DNA of 64,000 bases from Psychrobacter immobilis (GTDB lineage Bacteria; Pseudomonadota; Gammaproteobacteria; Pseudomonadales; Moraxellaceae), in the NCBI GenBank assembly GCA_904846145.1, contig CAJGZL010000001.1, forward strand, positions 1,736,001 through 1,800,000, given 5' to 3'. The notes below the pieces were generated by a model. It made no database searches, was not told where the DNA came from, and saw only the letters and a program-made list of their open reading frames with translations. A program made the translations under genes and the position numbers. This document shows positions 1-9,336 of the stretch, piece after piece (the stretch's first letter is position 1; the number at the start of each line of letters is the position of its first letter).

Positions 1-214
1 CAATCTCAAGCTTTTCACCGTTCAGCTTAGTGTGCTTAATACGGGCAGTATCAAGACCCAAATTCTCAGCCAAGCCGACAATACGCGTAGACTCATCTTC
101 GCTGATTAGCGCGTATTTGATTGAAGAAGAACCGCAGTTTAGTACTAACGTAGGGTTGGTCAGTTGCGAGGTGTCTGCATTCTGATCGTTTTGATTATTG
201 ACGCTGTCACTCAT
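1..214 (-). CDS. ackA: Acetate kinase, N-terminal part (runs off window)
   Basis: Acetate kinase interconverts acetyl phosphate plus ADP and acetate plus ATP in the cytoplasm, normally paired with phosphotransacetylase. Only the first 71 codons are present. After about 20 polar residues the translation reads [15 protein letters not shown], the conserved N-terminal phosphate-binding strand of the acetate/propionate kinase (ASKHA) family. The ATG at 212-214 is preceded on the minus strand by TAAGGA at a suitable distance. The polar leader is longer than in enterobacterial AckA, where the motif starts almost at residue 1. A propionate kinase cannot be excluded from this fragment alone. Confidence 0.85.
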   Translation of the reverse strand, partial: MSDSVNNQNDQNADTSQLTNPTLVLNCGSSSIKYALISEDESTRIVGLAENLGLDTARIKHTKLNGEKLEI

Positions 215-800
215 ACTCTATCCTTAGAGGGTTGATGGTAGGTTAATCATAGACGATTAACAGCTGTTGAACAAACAAAAATCAATAGCTATTTTATAGT
301 GTGAATTTAGAAGGTGCTATATACCACTTGCTAGGTGAAGTCATAAAATATTGGCTATTTTCTATCAATACCATGTCTATTAAGCTTATGAAATACAACC
401 CATTTGCCTGCTTTATTAGTTACACCTTGATGACTATAAGGTTTTATATTGGCTCTAGTCAAGCACCTAATAAGCTCATTTCTTAACTAACAGCATAGCT
501 AGCATAGCAGTACAAGCGTTAACTCAAATTGTAAGTAAGTTTGTCTAGATAAGCTATATTATTTATCAAAAAGTGACACCGTCGAATTTCAACATTAAAA
601 ATAGTATTAAAAAAAGGCTCATATCAGCTTATAATTTTGCGCAAATATACCTTGAATCTGCAAAGACTTATCAATTAATGCTATTATTGGCCGCTAGCAA
701 ATGACTCTATCTTGCTCGCTAATGATCAAGCAGATGCTAGGCTCAATTAAGCTTTTATACCATTGAACGGCTTTGGGATTTATAGTTGCCTCACTAGGAT
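215..800. other. Intergenic region between divergent ackA and lptM
   Basis: About 585 bp of AT-rich sequence between two divergently read genes, so it should carry promoters in both directions. A 61-codon open frame at 301-486 starts with GTG, has no ribosome binding site and no recognisable protein character, so I do not call it a gene. I see no convincing RNA gene or repeat. Confidence 0.5.
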
Positions 801-1088
801 ATGCCTACTATGTTAAGCGTTAATCATTCTTTCTTATCTGCAAAATGTGCCCTAGTGGCGATCTCTTTAGCGACATTAGCTATGACAGGTTGTGGTCAAA
901 AAAACGAATTATATTTAGTGGATCCAGCCACTCAAACAGTGACCACTAGCTCTGATGACTTGGCAAGCACTAGCAATCCGCAGGATGCCGCTTTTGCTGA
1001 TCTTGATGACAGCGATTACAAACAAGAGCGCTACCTAGAGCAGCAGCAGATATTTCCTGAAGTCAGTGATGACCCTAATGATTATTAA
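801..1088 (+). CDS. lptM: LptM (YifL)-type small lipoprotein
   Basis: Short outer-membrane lipoprotein. The N-terminus is a lipoprotein signal peptide ending in the lipobox LAMTGCGQK, so the mature protein starts at Cys31 (counting from the first ATG). It is followed by NELYLVDP, which resembles the CGxKGPLYLP start of LptM, the lipoprotein that assists assembly of the LptD/LptE LPS translocon. The rest is an acidic low-complexity tail. The position directly upstream of lysA-dapF-xerC matches the usual yifL neighbourhood. The ATG at 801 is only about 2 nt from AGGAT; the ATG at 810 has better spacing and may be the true start. Identification rests on the lipobox context and synteny. Confidence 0.75.
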   Translation: MPTMLSVNHSFLSAKCALVAISLATLAMTGCGQKNELYLVDPATQTVTTSSDDLASTSNPQDAAFADLDDSDYKQERYLEQQQIFPEVSDDPNDY

Positions 1089-1171
1089 TAACTAATAATC
1101 TTATAGTACTAATGTTTGTAGGGTAAGTTTTAGATAATAGCTGTTGGCAAAAATCTATCTCATTTTTATTA

Positions 1172-1186
1172 TCATTTTCAAAATGA
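1172..1186. promoter_or_regulatory. Perfect 7-bp inverted repeat upstream of lysA
   Basis: TCATTTT-C-AAAATGA is a perfect inverted repeat with a 1-nt centre, 62 bp before the lysA ATG. It overlaps the start of the AGGACACGCCCTA string discussed in the findings. The size and AT-rich symmetry would suit a repressor operator, possibly a Fur-like site, but no regulator can be named from sequence alone. Confidence 0.3.
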
Positions 1187-1247
1187 GGACACGCCCTATA
1201 ATCCCAATACTTCACCTTGATAATTTAAAAAGATTAGAGATATCACT

Positions 1248-2615
1248 ATGAGTAATCTTACGTCGCCAATGAACGCGACTCACACTGCAAGTGTAACTAT
1301 CCAAACCGAGCAAGGGCTATATATTGACCCCATAGTGCTAACTGACCATTTGCCAGCACTAAGCTACCGCAATCATATGCTATATATAGAAGACGTAAGC
1401 GTTAGCGAGCTAGCTGAGCAATATGCAACGCCATGCTACGTCTACTCTAAACAAGCCATATTAAATGTTTATCAGGACTATAGTGATAGCTTTGCTACTA
1501 TCGATCATCAGATTTGTTATGCGGTAAAGGCCAACTCTAATCTTGCGGTATTAAGTGTACTGGCAGAGGCAGGCGCAGGCTTTGATATCGTCTCTCGTGG
1601 CGAGCTAATGCGGGTATTAGCGGCAGGCGGACAGGCGAACAAAGTTGTATTCTCAGGCGTTGGTAAAACGCGTGATGATATCGAATTTGCTCTTAACCAA
1701 GGCATCAACTGTTTTAACGTTGAGTCTGTCAATGAGCTGATATTAATCAATGAAGTAGCTGAGCAACTGGGCAAATCTGCACCGATATCATTAAGGGTCA
1801 ATCCTGATGTCGATGCCAACACGCATCCGTATATCTCCACAGGTCTTAAAGATAATAAGTTCGGCATCGCTCATGACAAAGCGGTTGCTGTCTACAGCCA
1901 AGCCGCAACGATGTCACATATCGATATCGTCGGTATTGACTGTCATATCGGCTCACAGCTGACTGAAGTGGAGCCGTTTATTGCTGCTTTAGACAAGTTG
2001 ATTGAGCTGATCCACAAGTTAGCTGAACTAGGAATTGAGCTTGCTCATGTTGATTTGGGCGGTGGTTTGGGTGTACGTTACATCGATGAGTCACCTGTCA
2101 CTATAGCTGACTTTGCAGGGGCGCTATTGCCCAAGCTTACCCAGCTTAATCTCAAAGTATTCTTTGAACCGGGTCGTAGTATGGTTGCCAATGCAGGTAT
2201 CTTGCTCACACGTGTCGATATACTCAAGCCGACTGAGCATAAGAATTTTGCTATCGTTGATGCTGCGATGAACGATTTGATTCGTCCTGCACTGTATCAA
2301 GCTGAAATGGCAGTCATTCCTAGTGCGTTGCCTGATAGTGTAAGTGTACATGATATGCCATCATGGGATATCGTTGGCGCTATCTGTGAGACGGGCGACT
2401 TTTTGGCAAAAGAGCGCCTGCTGAGCTTAGCGGCAAATGATTTATTAGCCATCACTGGCGCTGGTGCTTATGGCATGGTGATGAGTAGCAATTATAATAC
2501 CCGCCCGCGCGCCTGCGAGGTCATGGTTGCAGGCACTAAGCATCAGCTCGTACGCAAACGCGAAACCGTCGAGGCGCTATATGCTAATGAGATGCCTTGG
2601 GGTAATAAGGGATAA
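1248..2615 (+). CDS. lysA: Diaminopimelate decarboxylase
   Basis: PLP-dependent decarboxylation of meso-2,6-diaminopimelate to L-lysine, the last step of lysine synthesis, in the cytoplasm. The fold is a fold-type III (alanine racemase-like) barrel followed by a beta domain. The PLP lysine is Lys94 in YAVKANSN. HIGSQ follows in the barrel, and the substrate-binding CETGDF motif has its cysteine at Cys380. The length of 455 is slightly above the typical 415-420 because of an N-terminal leader of about 40 residues. The downstream neighbour dapF makes the substrate. A terminator follows the gene, so dapF probably has its own promoter as well. Confidence 0.96.
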   Translation: MSNLTSPMNATHTASVTIQTEQGLYIDPIVLTDHLPALSYRNHMLYIEDVSVSELAEQYATPCYVYSKQAILNVYQDYSDSFATIDHQICYAVKANSNLAVLSVLAEAGAGFDIVSRGELMRVLAAGGQANKVVFSGVGKTRDDIEFALNQGINCFNVESVNELILINEVAEQLGKSAPISLRVNPDVDANTHPYISTGLKDNKFGIAHDKAVAVYSQAATMSHIDIVGIDCHIGSQLTEVEPFIAALDKLIELIHKLAELGIELAHVDLGGGLGVRYIDESPVTIADFAGALLPKLTQLNLKVFFEPGRSMVANAGILLTRVDILKPTEHKNFAIVDAAMNDLIRPALYQAEMAVIPSALPDSVSVHDMPSWDIVGAICETGDFLAKERLLSLAANDLLAITGAGAYGMVMSSNYNTRPRACEVMVAGTKHQLVRKRETVEALYANEMPWGNKG

Positions 2616-2660
2616 TAAATAGTATTTATTTGATTTCGATGTAAATATAGCTACAACTAG

Positions 2661-2693
2661 AACCCATTGTTACTGCAACAATGGGTTTTTTAT
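2661..2693 (+). terminator. Rho-independent terminator after lysA
   Basis: Stem AACCCATTGTT / AACAATGGGTT with a 5-nt loop, followed by a run of T. It lies 46 bp after the lysA stop codon and separates lysA from dapF. Confidence 0.85.
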
Positions 2694-2859
2694 TACCTAA
2701 GTTTTAAGCGTTTTGTATCAATTACTGTCAACTTTTATCAGCGTTACTCACCGTTTGTTATTAGCAAAAATTAATAGGTTATGATCATCTGTAACCATTA
2801 TCCTACTATAAGCCGTGCTACTATAACCCACATATAAAAACAAAATAGGACATAGGTAT

Positions 2860-3744
2860 ATGTTAATAGAATTTACTAAGATGCACGGTCTAGGTAATGA
2901 CTTTATGGTTATCGACTTAGTCACTCAGCGTTTGGATTTGAGCGCGGAGTTGGTGCAGTTATTGGGTGATCGTCATCTGGGAATTGGCTTTGATCAGCTG
3001 CTGGTGGTCGAGCCACCGATGCGTCCAGATGTTGATTTTAGCTATCGTATTTTTAACACCGATGGCGCAGAGGTTGAACAGTGCGGTAATGGCGCACGTT
3101 GTTTTGCCCGCTTCGTACAAGCGCGCAAACTGTCCTTTAAACAGCGTCTAAAAGTTGAGACTGCCAGTGGGGTCATTACTTTGACTACTGACCGTTACGG
3201 CTGGGTCGAAGTAGATATGGGTAAGCCAAAGTTTGAGCCAAACGAGATTCCGTTCACGCCCAAAGCCACGACCAAGATCCAAAATGCGTATCATCTTAAT
3301 GTCGCTGGTACACCAGTACAGCTCTATGTGGCGAATATGGGCAATCCCCATGCCGTGATCAAAGTTGATGACATCTTAGAAGCAGATGTTGCCAAGCTGG
3401 GCAAAGCGATTGAAGCGCATTCGGCCTTTCCCAATAACGTCAATGTCGGCTTTGTACAAGTCATGAACCAGCGTCATATTCGACTGCGAGTTTATGAGCG
3501 CGGGGTCGGTGAGACGCAAGCCTGCGGCACAGGGGCTTGTGCGGCGGTAGCAGTGGGCATAAGGGAGGGCTGGCTAGATGAGGGCGAGGATATCCGTGCT
3601 CAGCTGTATGGCGGCAGTATGGTAGTACGCTGGCAGCCAGGCTATTCGGTGATGATGACAGGGCCGACGGCTTTTGTTTATGAAGGGGTGTTTAGTCCTG
3701 ATGGACTGATGGCACAAGCAGGAATCGAGCCTAACCCCTCGTAA
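2860..3744 (+). CDS. dapF: Diaminopimelate epimerase
   Basis: Interconverts LL- and meso-diaminopimelate by two-base, cofactor-independent catalysis, supplying meso-DAP for LysA and for peptidoglycan. The two catalytic cysteines are visible: Cys75 in EVEQCGNGAR and Cys222 in ETQACGTGACA. The start MLIEFTKMHGLGNDF is the typical N-terminus of the family, and an AGGA sits upstream of the ATG. The length of 294 is slightly over the enterobacterial 274. xerC follows 50 bp later on the same strand, as in many gammaproteobacteria, so the two are probably co-transcribed. Confidence 0.97.
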   Translation: MLIEFTKMHGLGNDFMVIDLVTQRLDLSAELVQLLGDRHLGIGFDQLLVVEPPMRPDVDFSYRIFNTDGAEVEQCGNGARCFARFVQARKLSFKQRLKVETASGVITLTTDRYGWVEVDMGKPKFEPNEIPFTPKATTKIQNAYHLNVAGTPVQLYVANMGNPHAVIKVDDILEADVAKLGKAIEAHSAFPNNVNVGFVQVMNQRHIRLRVYERGVGETQACGTGACAAVAVGIREGWLDEGEDIRAQLYGGSMVVRWQPGYSVMMTGPTAFVYEGVFSPDGLMAQAGIEPNPS

Positions 3745-3793
3745 GCTAAATGAAGTAGTAGCGCTCTTTTAGGGTTGCAGAAGAGGACAATGC

Positions 3794-4765
3794 ATGACTA
3801 TTGCTAACTCGCTTAAAGCTATAGAAACAGATTCAGCGCTTGTTGAGCTGCTAACACCTGTGCAGCGCTGGCTCGATATTTTAGCCGTGCGCAACCACTC
3901 TAAGCATACTTTGAGCGCTTATTTTGCTGGGGTCAGGCAGCTAGCGTTGTTTTTGCGTGGTAAGCAACTGACGTGGACGCGCTGTGACAAGCGTCAATTA
4001 GCGCAGCATATTAGTCAGCGTATTGACGAGGATAAGCTGGCGCTGGCGAGTGTGCAGCAAGAGCTATCGGCTATTCGCCATTTTTATGGCTGGTTGATTG
4101 AAGAGGGACTGGCGCGTATCAATCCGACGACGGGCTATCAGCTCAAACGCAGTCCAAGACCGCTACCGTCAATCGCGGATATTGATCTACTAAGTCAACT
4201 GCTAGATCAGCCTGTACCTGAGACACCAGAGCAGGCGAGGCTGTGGCTGCGTGATAAAGCTATGTTTGAAGTACTCTATAGCAGTGGTTTACGGGTCGGT
4301 GAATTAGTAGCGCTGGATATGACGGATATAGATTTAGCCGATTTGCGCCTGCGGGTTACAGGTAAAGGCAATAAGACTCGTATAGTGCCGCTTGGCAATA
4401 AGGCCGCTACCGCTATCAAACGCTATCTCCCACACCGTAATCTATGGGTGGAGCAACAGGACAGCGCGTTATTTATTAGCGAAAAGCTCGGTACTCGGCT
4501 GTCCAGTCGAGCCGTACAACAACGCCTAAAAGTTGCTGCTACGCGTGCAGGTATTGCGCAAAATATGTACCCGCATCTATTGCGTCATTGCTTTGCCTCG
4601 CACATGCTCTCAGGCAGTGGTGATCTGCGGGCAGTGCAAGAGATGCTGGGGCATAGCGATATTAGCACCACCCAAATCTATACCCATGTTGATTTTGCCA
4701 AGCTGACCCAAGTTTATGATCGCGCTCATCCGCGCGCAACTCATAGTACAAGCGATATAGAATAG
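3794..4765 (+). CDS. xerC: Tyrosine recombinase XerC
   Basis: Site-specific recombinase that acts with XerD at the chromosomal dif site to resolve chromosome dimers. The N-terminal SAM-like core-binding domain covers about residues 15-110. The catalytic domain shows SGLRVGEL (first Arg), HLLRHCFASH (HxxR) and GHSDISTTQIYTH, with the nucleophile at Tyr296. The length of 323 is near the usual 300. Position behind dapF supports XerC rather than XerD. The start ATG at 3794 is preceded by AGAGGA. The gene ends close to a convergent amidase gene. Confidence 0.93.
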   Translation: MTIANSLKAIETDSALVELLTPVQRWLDILAVRNHSKHTLSAYFAGVRQLALFLRGKQLTWTRCDKRQLAQHISQRIDEDKLALASVQQELSAIRHFYGWLIEEGLARINPTTGYQLKRSPRPLPSIADIDLLSQLLDQPVPETPEQARLWLRDKAMFEVLYSSGLRVGELVALDMTDIDLADLRLRVTGKGNKTRIVPLGNKAATAIKRYLPHRNLWVEQQDSALFISEKLGTRLSSRAVQQRLKVAATRAGIAQNMYPHLLRHCFASHMLSGSGDLRAVQEMLGHSDISTTQIYTHVDFAKLTQVYDRAHPRATHSTSDIE

Positions 4766-4819
4766 ATATTTTTGGTCACTTGATTTTGGATGGTTTAAAC
4801 TATGCCAAATTGTGACAAG

Positions 4820-5707
4820 CTATGCCAAGCGATGGCAACCAAAGATAGGCATACGTTGTCGTCCTTGTTGTTGCGCCGCTATATCTAAAGAGCCAAATAC
4901 TAGCGCATAGGGTGCATCGTCTTTATTTTCAGTTCTCTTAGTAAGCGCACTAGCGTCATAGCTATCAATGATGGTCCCATCAAAAGCGGTAATCGCAGCA
5001 TGTCCCCAAGTCTGACGGATACTGCCGTTTTTATAATGATGATCGCCGCCTTGCGCCGCACCTATGACCATACACTGACTGTCTAAAGCGCGTGCCTGTA
5101 ATAGTAGCGACCAATGCGCTTGCCCCGTCATAAAGGTAAAAGCAGCAGGCGCACTAAGTATCTCAGCACCCGCTTGGCGCAAGCGTTGCGCTAATGCTGG
5201 AAAACGCAGATCAAAACACACCATCATACCCAATTGATAAACGCCATTCTCAACATCAATAGGAGCCACCACTGTTTGCTCGCCAGGCTCAAAGGTTAAC
5301 GCTTCATCATAGCTGCCTTGCTTATCAGCGACAGTCGCAGTGAACAGATGAATCTTATCGTAACGCGCCACTTGATGACCATCAGGACTAAATAGCTGGC
5401 TGACTTGACGCATACGCCCATCAGGCACGATGACCCCATTTGGACGATATAGACAAGGTAGCGAGCCTGCCAACACGTGAGTTTGGTATTCAGTAGCATA
5501 AGAGGCAATTGTCGCTGATAGCTCGTCAAAGCGCTGAGCGGTCGCAAACTGCTGACCCATGCTACAGCAGTTCTCTGGCAACACTACTAGCTGAGCACCT
5601 TGCATACTGGCCTCGCTAATAGCGGCTTTGATGGTTATTAGATTGGTGGCAATATCTTGCTGGCTATTCATTTGCACAGCCGCCACAATAAGTGATTTAT
5701 TATTCAT
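4820..5707 (-). CDS. Carbon-nitrogen hydrolase (nitrilase superfamily)
   Basis: Cytoplasmic amidase of the nitrilase superfamily, closest in style to the Nit1/Nit2 omega-amidase or deaminated-glutathione amidase branch. The catalytic Glu is in VVLPENCC, the Lys in YDKIHLFTA and the Cys in MMVCFDLRFPALAQRLR, the complete Glu-Lys-Cys triad. An upstream ATG at 5743 is in frame, but the ATG at 5707 fits the family (MNNKSLIVAAVQMNS) and has GAG upstream. Length from this start is 295 residues. It is convergent with xerC and divergent from rpoN. The exact substrate cannot be told from sequence. Confidence 0.85.
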   Translation of the reverse strand: MNNKSLIVAAVQMNSQQDIATNLITIKAAISEASMQGAQLVVLPENCCSMGQQFATAQRFDELSATIASYATEYQTHVLAGSLPCLYRPNGVIVPDGRMRQVSQLFSPDGHQVARYDKIHLFTATVADKQGSYDEALTFEPGEQTVVAPIDVENGVYQLGMMVCFDLRFPALAQRLRQAGAEILSAPAAFTFMTGQAHWSLLLQARALDSQCMVIGAAQGGDHHYKNGSIRQTWGHAAITAFDGTIIDSYDASALTKRTENKDDAPYALVFGSLDIAAQQQGRQRMPIFGCHRLA

Positions 5708-5935
5708 AGTATTTTCTCGAGTATATTTGTTAATATGGCACATACGGTTTTTAATGAGATTAAAGCTAACGGTTCATTTTTTAACGAAAATAAAGCTGAT
5801 CTATTGAGAATAAACTAGCATAGTATCAGAGCTGTGAAAAATACTACGGCTACTATTTGGCTAAATCTGTCATTTGGTTAGTCCAAATATCATCAATTTT
5901 ATGCATCATAAATATCGGAGTGCAATAAACTGCCT

Positions 5936-7651
5936 ATGAGTATGTCGTTTGGCTTGGCAGCTAGTCTTAGCACCTCACAAAAGCTGACCCCACAGATGCA
6001 GCAAGCTATCAAGCTGTTGCAGCTATCTAGTCTTGAGCTGGCGCAAGAGGTCCAAGCTAAACTCGATGCCAACCCCTTATTAGAGCGAATAGAGGAAGAA
6101 GAGCTTGATTACGATCATGCCGATGAGCTAAACCACGAGCCAAATGAGCCGATGACGCTTGAGATGTGGAATGAGGCCAGCGCAGCCAACCAAAAAGGGC
6201 TTAAGTCAAATGCTGATAGTGAGTTTGGTAATGAGTCCGACTCTAATAGTAGCAACGATGATAACTATTCAGACAGCTTAGATAAATTACAGCAAAGTAG
6301 TCTAGATAATGAGGCTATGGATAGCAGTGATGATTATAGTAGCGACAGCTTTGAGTATAGCAGTTTTGATAGTGGCAACTATGCCTCAGCTGGCGGTTCA
6401 GGCTCAACGAGTAGCAGCGCTGGATTTGACGAATTGGACAGCTATCAAGGCAGCACCAGTGCCACTATTCAAGACTATATACGCTGGCAATTGAACTTTA
6501 AGCGGTTATCAGAGACCGATGTTTTGATTGCCAATTATTTGGTTGAGTCGATGGATGATATGGGTTTTATTCGACTCGATATCGGCGAGCTTTTGCAAAG
6601 TCTCGATACGATGGCCAGCTTCTATCAGTGGGACACTCAAATCGAATATGATGAGATAGCTGCTGTTCTACGTATCATTCAGTCCTGCGATCCGCTAGGC
6701 GTTGGCGCACGGAGTTTGAGCGAGTGTCTAGCTATACAATTAGATAAGCTCGATTCGAGCACTGACCATCTGGCAGAGGCTCATGCCTTATTGAGTGCCA
6801 GCGAGCATCTAGTGAGTAATAATATCAAAAAGCTCACTGACCTGACGGGCTTAGCTACAGAGCAAATCAATCCTGCATTAACATTACTGCGTACCCTAAA
6901 CCCTGCTCCTGGATTATCTTTTCAGAGTAGTCAGCCTGATTATATGCAGCCCGCCGAGAGCTACGATATACCCGATGTATTAGTGACTCCGCTACGGGGT
7001 AGTAGCACTATCAAATCATTCAAAAAAGCCAATAACACCAATAATAAAGACAGCTCAGGCACACCCGATAGTTGGGATGTAAGATTGAATCCTGATACTT
7101 TGCCCAAACTACAAGTTAATAAAGAGTATGCCAGTTTAGTTAAGCGCGGCGATGATAGTCCTGACAATCAGTATCTACGAGATAATCTGCTTGATGCGCG
7201 GCTTTTTATACGCAGTATTGAGGAGCGTAATCAAAATTTACTAAAAGTATGTACTAGCATTATTCGTCGTCAGCAAGATTTTTTATTGTATGGTGCGCGT
7301 GCTATGCAGCCCTTAATCCTTAAAGATATCGCTGAAGAGGTAGAGCTTCACGAATCTACTATTTCACGTTTGACGACCAGCAAATCTATTTTGACGCCTC
7401 AAGGACTATTTTCATTAAAATACTTTTTTTCATCGCACGTAAGTAGTAGTGATGGTGATATTTCCTCAACGGCTATCAGTGAGATGATCAAACAGCTTAT
7501 CGCTGATGAAAATCCTAAAAAACCGCTCTCAGACAGTCGATTACAAAGTGCTTTGCAAGAAGAAGGTATCGATATCGCTCGTCGCACCGTTGCCAAATAT
7601 CGTGAAGCTTTGAATATCGGCTCATCGACCTATCGTAAACAAAAGTATTAG
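5936..7651 (+). CDS. rpoN: RNA polymerase sigma-54 factor
   Basis: Sigma-54 directs RNA polymerase to -24/-12 promoters that need an AAA+ activator. Region I is the Gln/Leu-rich start (SQKLTPQMQQAIKLLQLSSLELAQEV). Residues 60-180 are a long Ser/Asp/Asn-rich acidic region II. The core-binding domain follows from about residue 185, and the C-terminus carries the RpoN box ARRTVAKYRE at about 548-557. At 571 residues it is longer than the E. coli protein (477), mostly because of region II. hpf follows downstream, as in many Proteobacteria. A likely target inside this window is the pilA promoter at 60590. Confidence 0.97.
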   Translation: MSMSFGLAASLSTSQKLTPQMQQAIKLLQLSSLELAQEVQAKLDANPLLERIEEEELDYDHADELNHEPNEPMTLEMWNEASAANQKGLKSNADSEFGNESDSNSSNDDNYSDSLDKLQQSSLDNEAMDSSDDYSSDSFEYSSFDSGNYASAGGSGSTSSSAGFDELDSYQGSTSATIQDYIRWQLNFKRLSETDVLIANYLVESMDDMGFIRLDIGELLQSLDTMASFYQWDTQIEYDEIAAVLRIIQSCDPLGVGARSLSECLAIQLDKLDSSTDHLAEAHALLSASEHLVSNNIKKLTDLTGLATEQINPALTLLRTLNPAPGLSFQSSQPDYMQPAESYDIPDVLVTPLRGSSTIKSFKKANNTNNKDSSGTPDSWDVRLNPDTLPKLQVNKEYASLVKRGDDSPDNQYLRDNLLDARLFIRSIEERNQNLLKVCTSIIRRQQDFLLYGARAMQPLILKDIAEEVELHESTISRLTTSKSILTPQGLFSLKYFFSSHVSSSDGDISSTAISEMIKQLIADENPKKPLSDSRLQSALQEEGIDIARRTVAKYREALNIGSSTYRKQKY

Positions 7652-7976
7652 GCTGATAATCTAATACCAAACGGTTTAATCAGTGATATATGTTTGATAA
7701 TTAAAAACAAAATTTTTTGATTATATATAAGTCTGTAGAAAACCCCAGTCTTAGATACATTTAATTACAATAATTCGGCTTGCTACTCTACAGCTTTCAT
7801 GACAAATTAGAACTACATCGGGAGTAAAAACCCAGTAATAAAGAACGTTAATTTCTGAAGATTTTAAGGATAAATCAACGGTTTTTAATAGCGTTTAATA
7901 CTCTCGATAAGGTAAGAAAATACAGCTAGTTGGCTTTATTTTCTATAGTTTTAGCTATAAATATAAGGATAACAAT
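7652..7976 (+). other. Intergenic region rpoN-hpf
   Basis: About 325 bp of AT-rich sequence with no gene. It is long enough for a separate hpf promoter, but I could not identify a convincing -35/-10 pair, and I see no clear terminator after rpoN. Confidence 0.4.
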
Positions 7977-8357
7977 ATGAATGTTTCGATCAGTGGTCAT
8001 CATATCACCGTAACCGACGCGATGAATGCAGCGGTAAGCGAAAAATTAGAAAAAATCGAGCGTCATTTTGATCAAATTCAGAGCATCCAAGTTATTTTAT
8101 CTTTGGATAACAGCGGCGCTAGCGATGGCGGTCAAAAGAGCCACAAGGCTGAAGCTATAATGCGCGTCTCAGGCAAAGAGATGTTTGTACAAGCGTTCGA
8201 TGATGATATGTATAAAGCCATCAACGATATGTCCGATAAGCTTGAAAGACAAGTCCGTAAATATAAGACGCGTCAAGAGAGCAAAAAGACTCAAGGAGCA
8301 GGGCGTGACGGGCGTTATGTAGATAATGATGTGGCTGATATAGCATCTGCAATGTAA
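7977..8357 (+). CDS. hpf: Ribosome hibernation promoting factor (short HPF/YfiA family)
   Basis: Binds the 30S decoding centre in stationary phase and promotes ribosome dimerisation or inactivation. The protein starts MNVSISGHHITVTDAM and shows KLEKIERHFDQI and the DMYKAINDMSDKLERQVRKYK signature of the S30EA domain, residues 1-100. The remaining 25 residues are a polar tail. At 126 residues it is a short-form HPF with no C-terminal dimerisation domain. AAGGA precedes the ATG. Position behind rpoN is the conserved one. Confidence 0.93.
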   Translation: MNVSISGHHITVTDAMNAAVSEKLEKIERHFDQIQSIQVILSLDNSGASDGGQKSHKAEAIMRVSGKEMFVQAFDDDMYKAINDMSDKLERQVRKYKTRQESKKTQGAGRDGRYVDNDVADIASAM

Positions 8358-8563
8358 CCGACTTACTGATGAACGAGATTATTAAACAAATAGAGGCAGA
8401 TTGAGAAATAGGTAGGGAGAGGAGATATATAGCTTTAATGCCTTTGACCGATGCAGTATTAGCTGTGATTAGTGATAATCATAATACTAAAACATAGTTG
8501 TAGTTATGCTAATTCGGTCAATCTCTCTGCTTGCTATTTAAGTGAAGTAATTACTTGTTAATT

Positions 8564-8605
8564 AAAAAAAGACCTTGAGCGCTCAAAACGCTAAGGTCTT
8601 TTTTA
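8564..8605. terminator. Bidirectional terminator between hpf and thiS
   Basis: Stem AAAAAAGACCTT(G)AGCG pairs with CGCTAAGGTCTTTTTT around a short loop. It is A-rich on one side and T-rich on the other, so it can serve hpf on the plus strand and thiS on the minus strand. Confidence 0.8.
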
Positions 8606-8658
8606 TATCTGATTCTGAATGAAAGTATCTTTATTAAAACAGTATTAATAAAAATAAA

Positions 8659-8859
8659 TTAGCCACCACCAACGGCTTGTACCACTTCGATCACCATTCC
8701 ATCTGCGATACGCATCAGTCCCAGCTCACTTTTGGGGATGAGCTCACCATCGACTTCGACTGCATAGCGCCCAACACTTAGGCCCAGCTCATTAACTACT
8801 AGCTGTAGCGTTTGATGTGTGGTTTGTAATGTCTTACCATTGACGGTGATAATACTCAT
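8659..8859 (-). CDS. thiS: Sulfur carrier protein ThiS
   Basis: Small ubiquitin-like sulfur carrier for formation of the thiamine thiazole. The 66 residues begin MSIITVNGKTLQ and end VVQAVGGG; the C-terminal Gly-Gly is adenylated by ThiF and converted to thiocarboxylate. Its partner thiG is in this window but 25 kb away (34341-35159), unlike the adjacent thiS-thiG arrangement of many bacteria. The DUF423 gene lies just upstream on the same strand with a 25-bp gap, so the two may be co-transcribed. Confidence 0.9.
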   Translation of the reverse strand: MSIITVNGKTLQTTHQTLQLVVNELGLSVGRYAVEVDGELIPKSELGLMRIADGMVIEVVQAVGGG

Positions 8860-8884
8860 AAAGTTATTTCCCTAATGTTAAATG

Positions 8885-9259
8885 CTATACAGTGCTATTT
8901 CCTAAGCGCAACGCAGTCGCTGCTAACCACAGCCACCCTGCAATCATAAGCACACCGCCGATAGGAGTGATAGCACCAAACCAACGCGGAGCGCCTAACG
9001 CCATCGAATATAAACTACCTGCAAATATAATGACCCCAATCTGTAATAGCCAAGCGCTAGTCTGAGTCGCATAATTTAGGCGAATCAATAAGCCGAAGAT
9101 CAACAGACCAATAGCATGAATCAATAAATATAACGTAGCGGTATGCCACCACGCTAACTGCTCAGCACTGGCGATATTCTTTAGACCATGTGCACCAAAA
9201 GCGCCAAGACCTACAGCAATGGCCATATTAATAGCGCCGATACCTATCCAATTTACCAT
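8885..9259 (-). CDS. DUF423 inner-membrane protein (YgdD-like)
   Basis: A 124-residue protein with four predicted membrane segments. It starts MVNWIGIGAINMAIAVGLGAFGAHGLK and later shows FAGSLYSMALGAPRWFGAITPIGGVLMIAGW, the recognisable DUF423 pattern (GAxGAHxL near the start, GxLxFxGSLY, GGxxxxxGW near the end). Function is unknown for the family. A weak upstream site precedes the ATG. It is the likely first gene of a two-gene unit with thiS. Confidence 0.85.
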   Translation of the reverse strand: MVNWIGIGAINMAIAVGLGAFGAHGLKNIASAEQLAWWHTATLYLLIHAIGLLIFGLLIRLNYATQTSAWLLQIGVIIFAGSLYSMALGAPRWFGAITPIGGVLMIAGWLWLAATALRLGNSTV

Positions 9260-9336
9260 GTACTACCCTTGCAACTGTTTACAGCCTTTATTGAGCTTTA
9301 CTATTATCTAATTCGCTAACCCTACTACTCACAAGA

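Noticed and set aside
301..486. 61-codon open frame downstream of ackA start region
   Set aside because: GTG start, no ribosome binding site, no protein-like composition; treated as chance.
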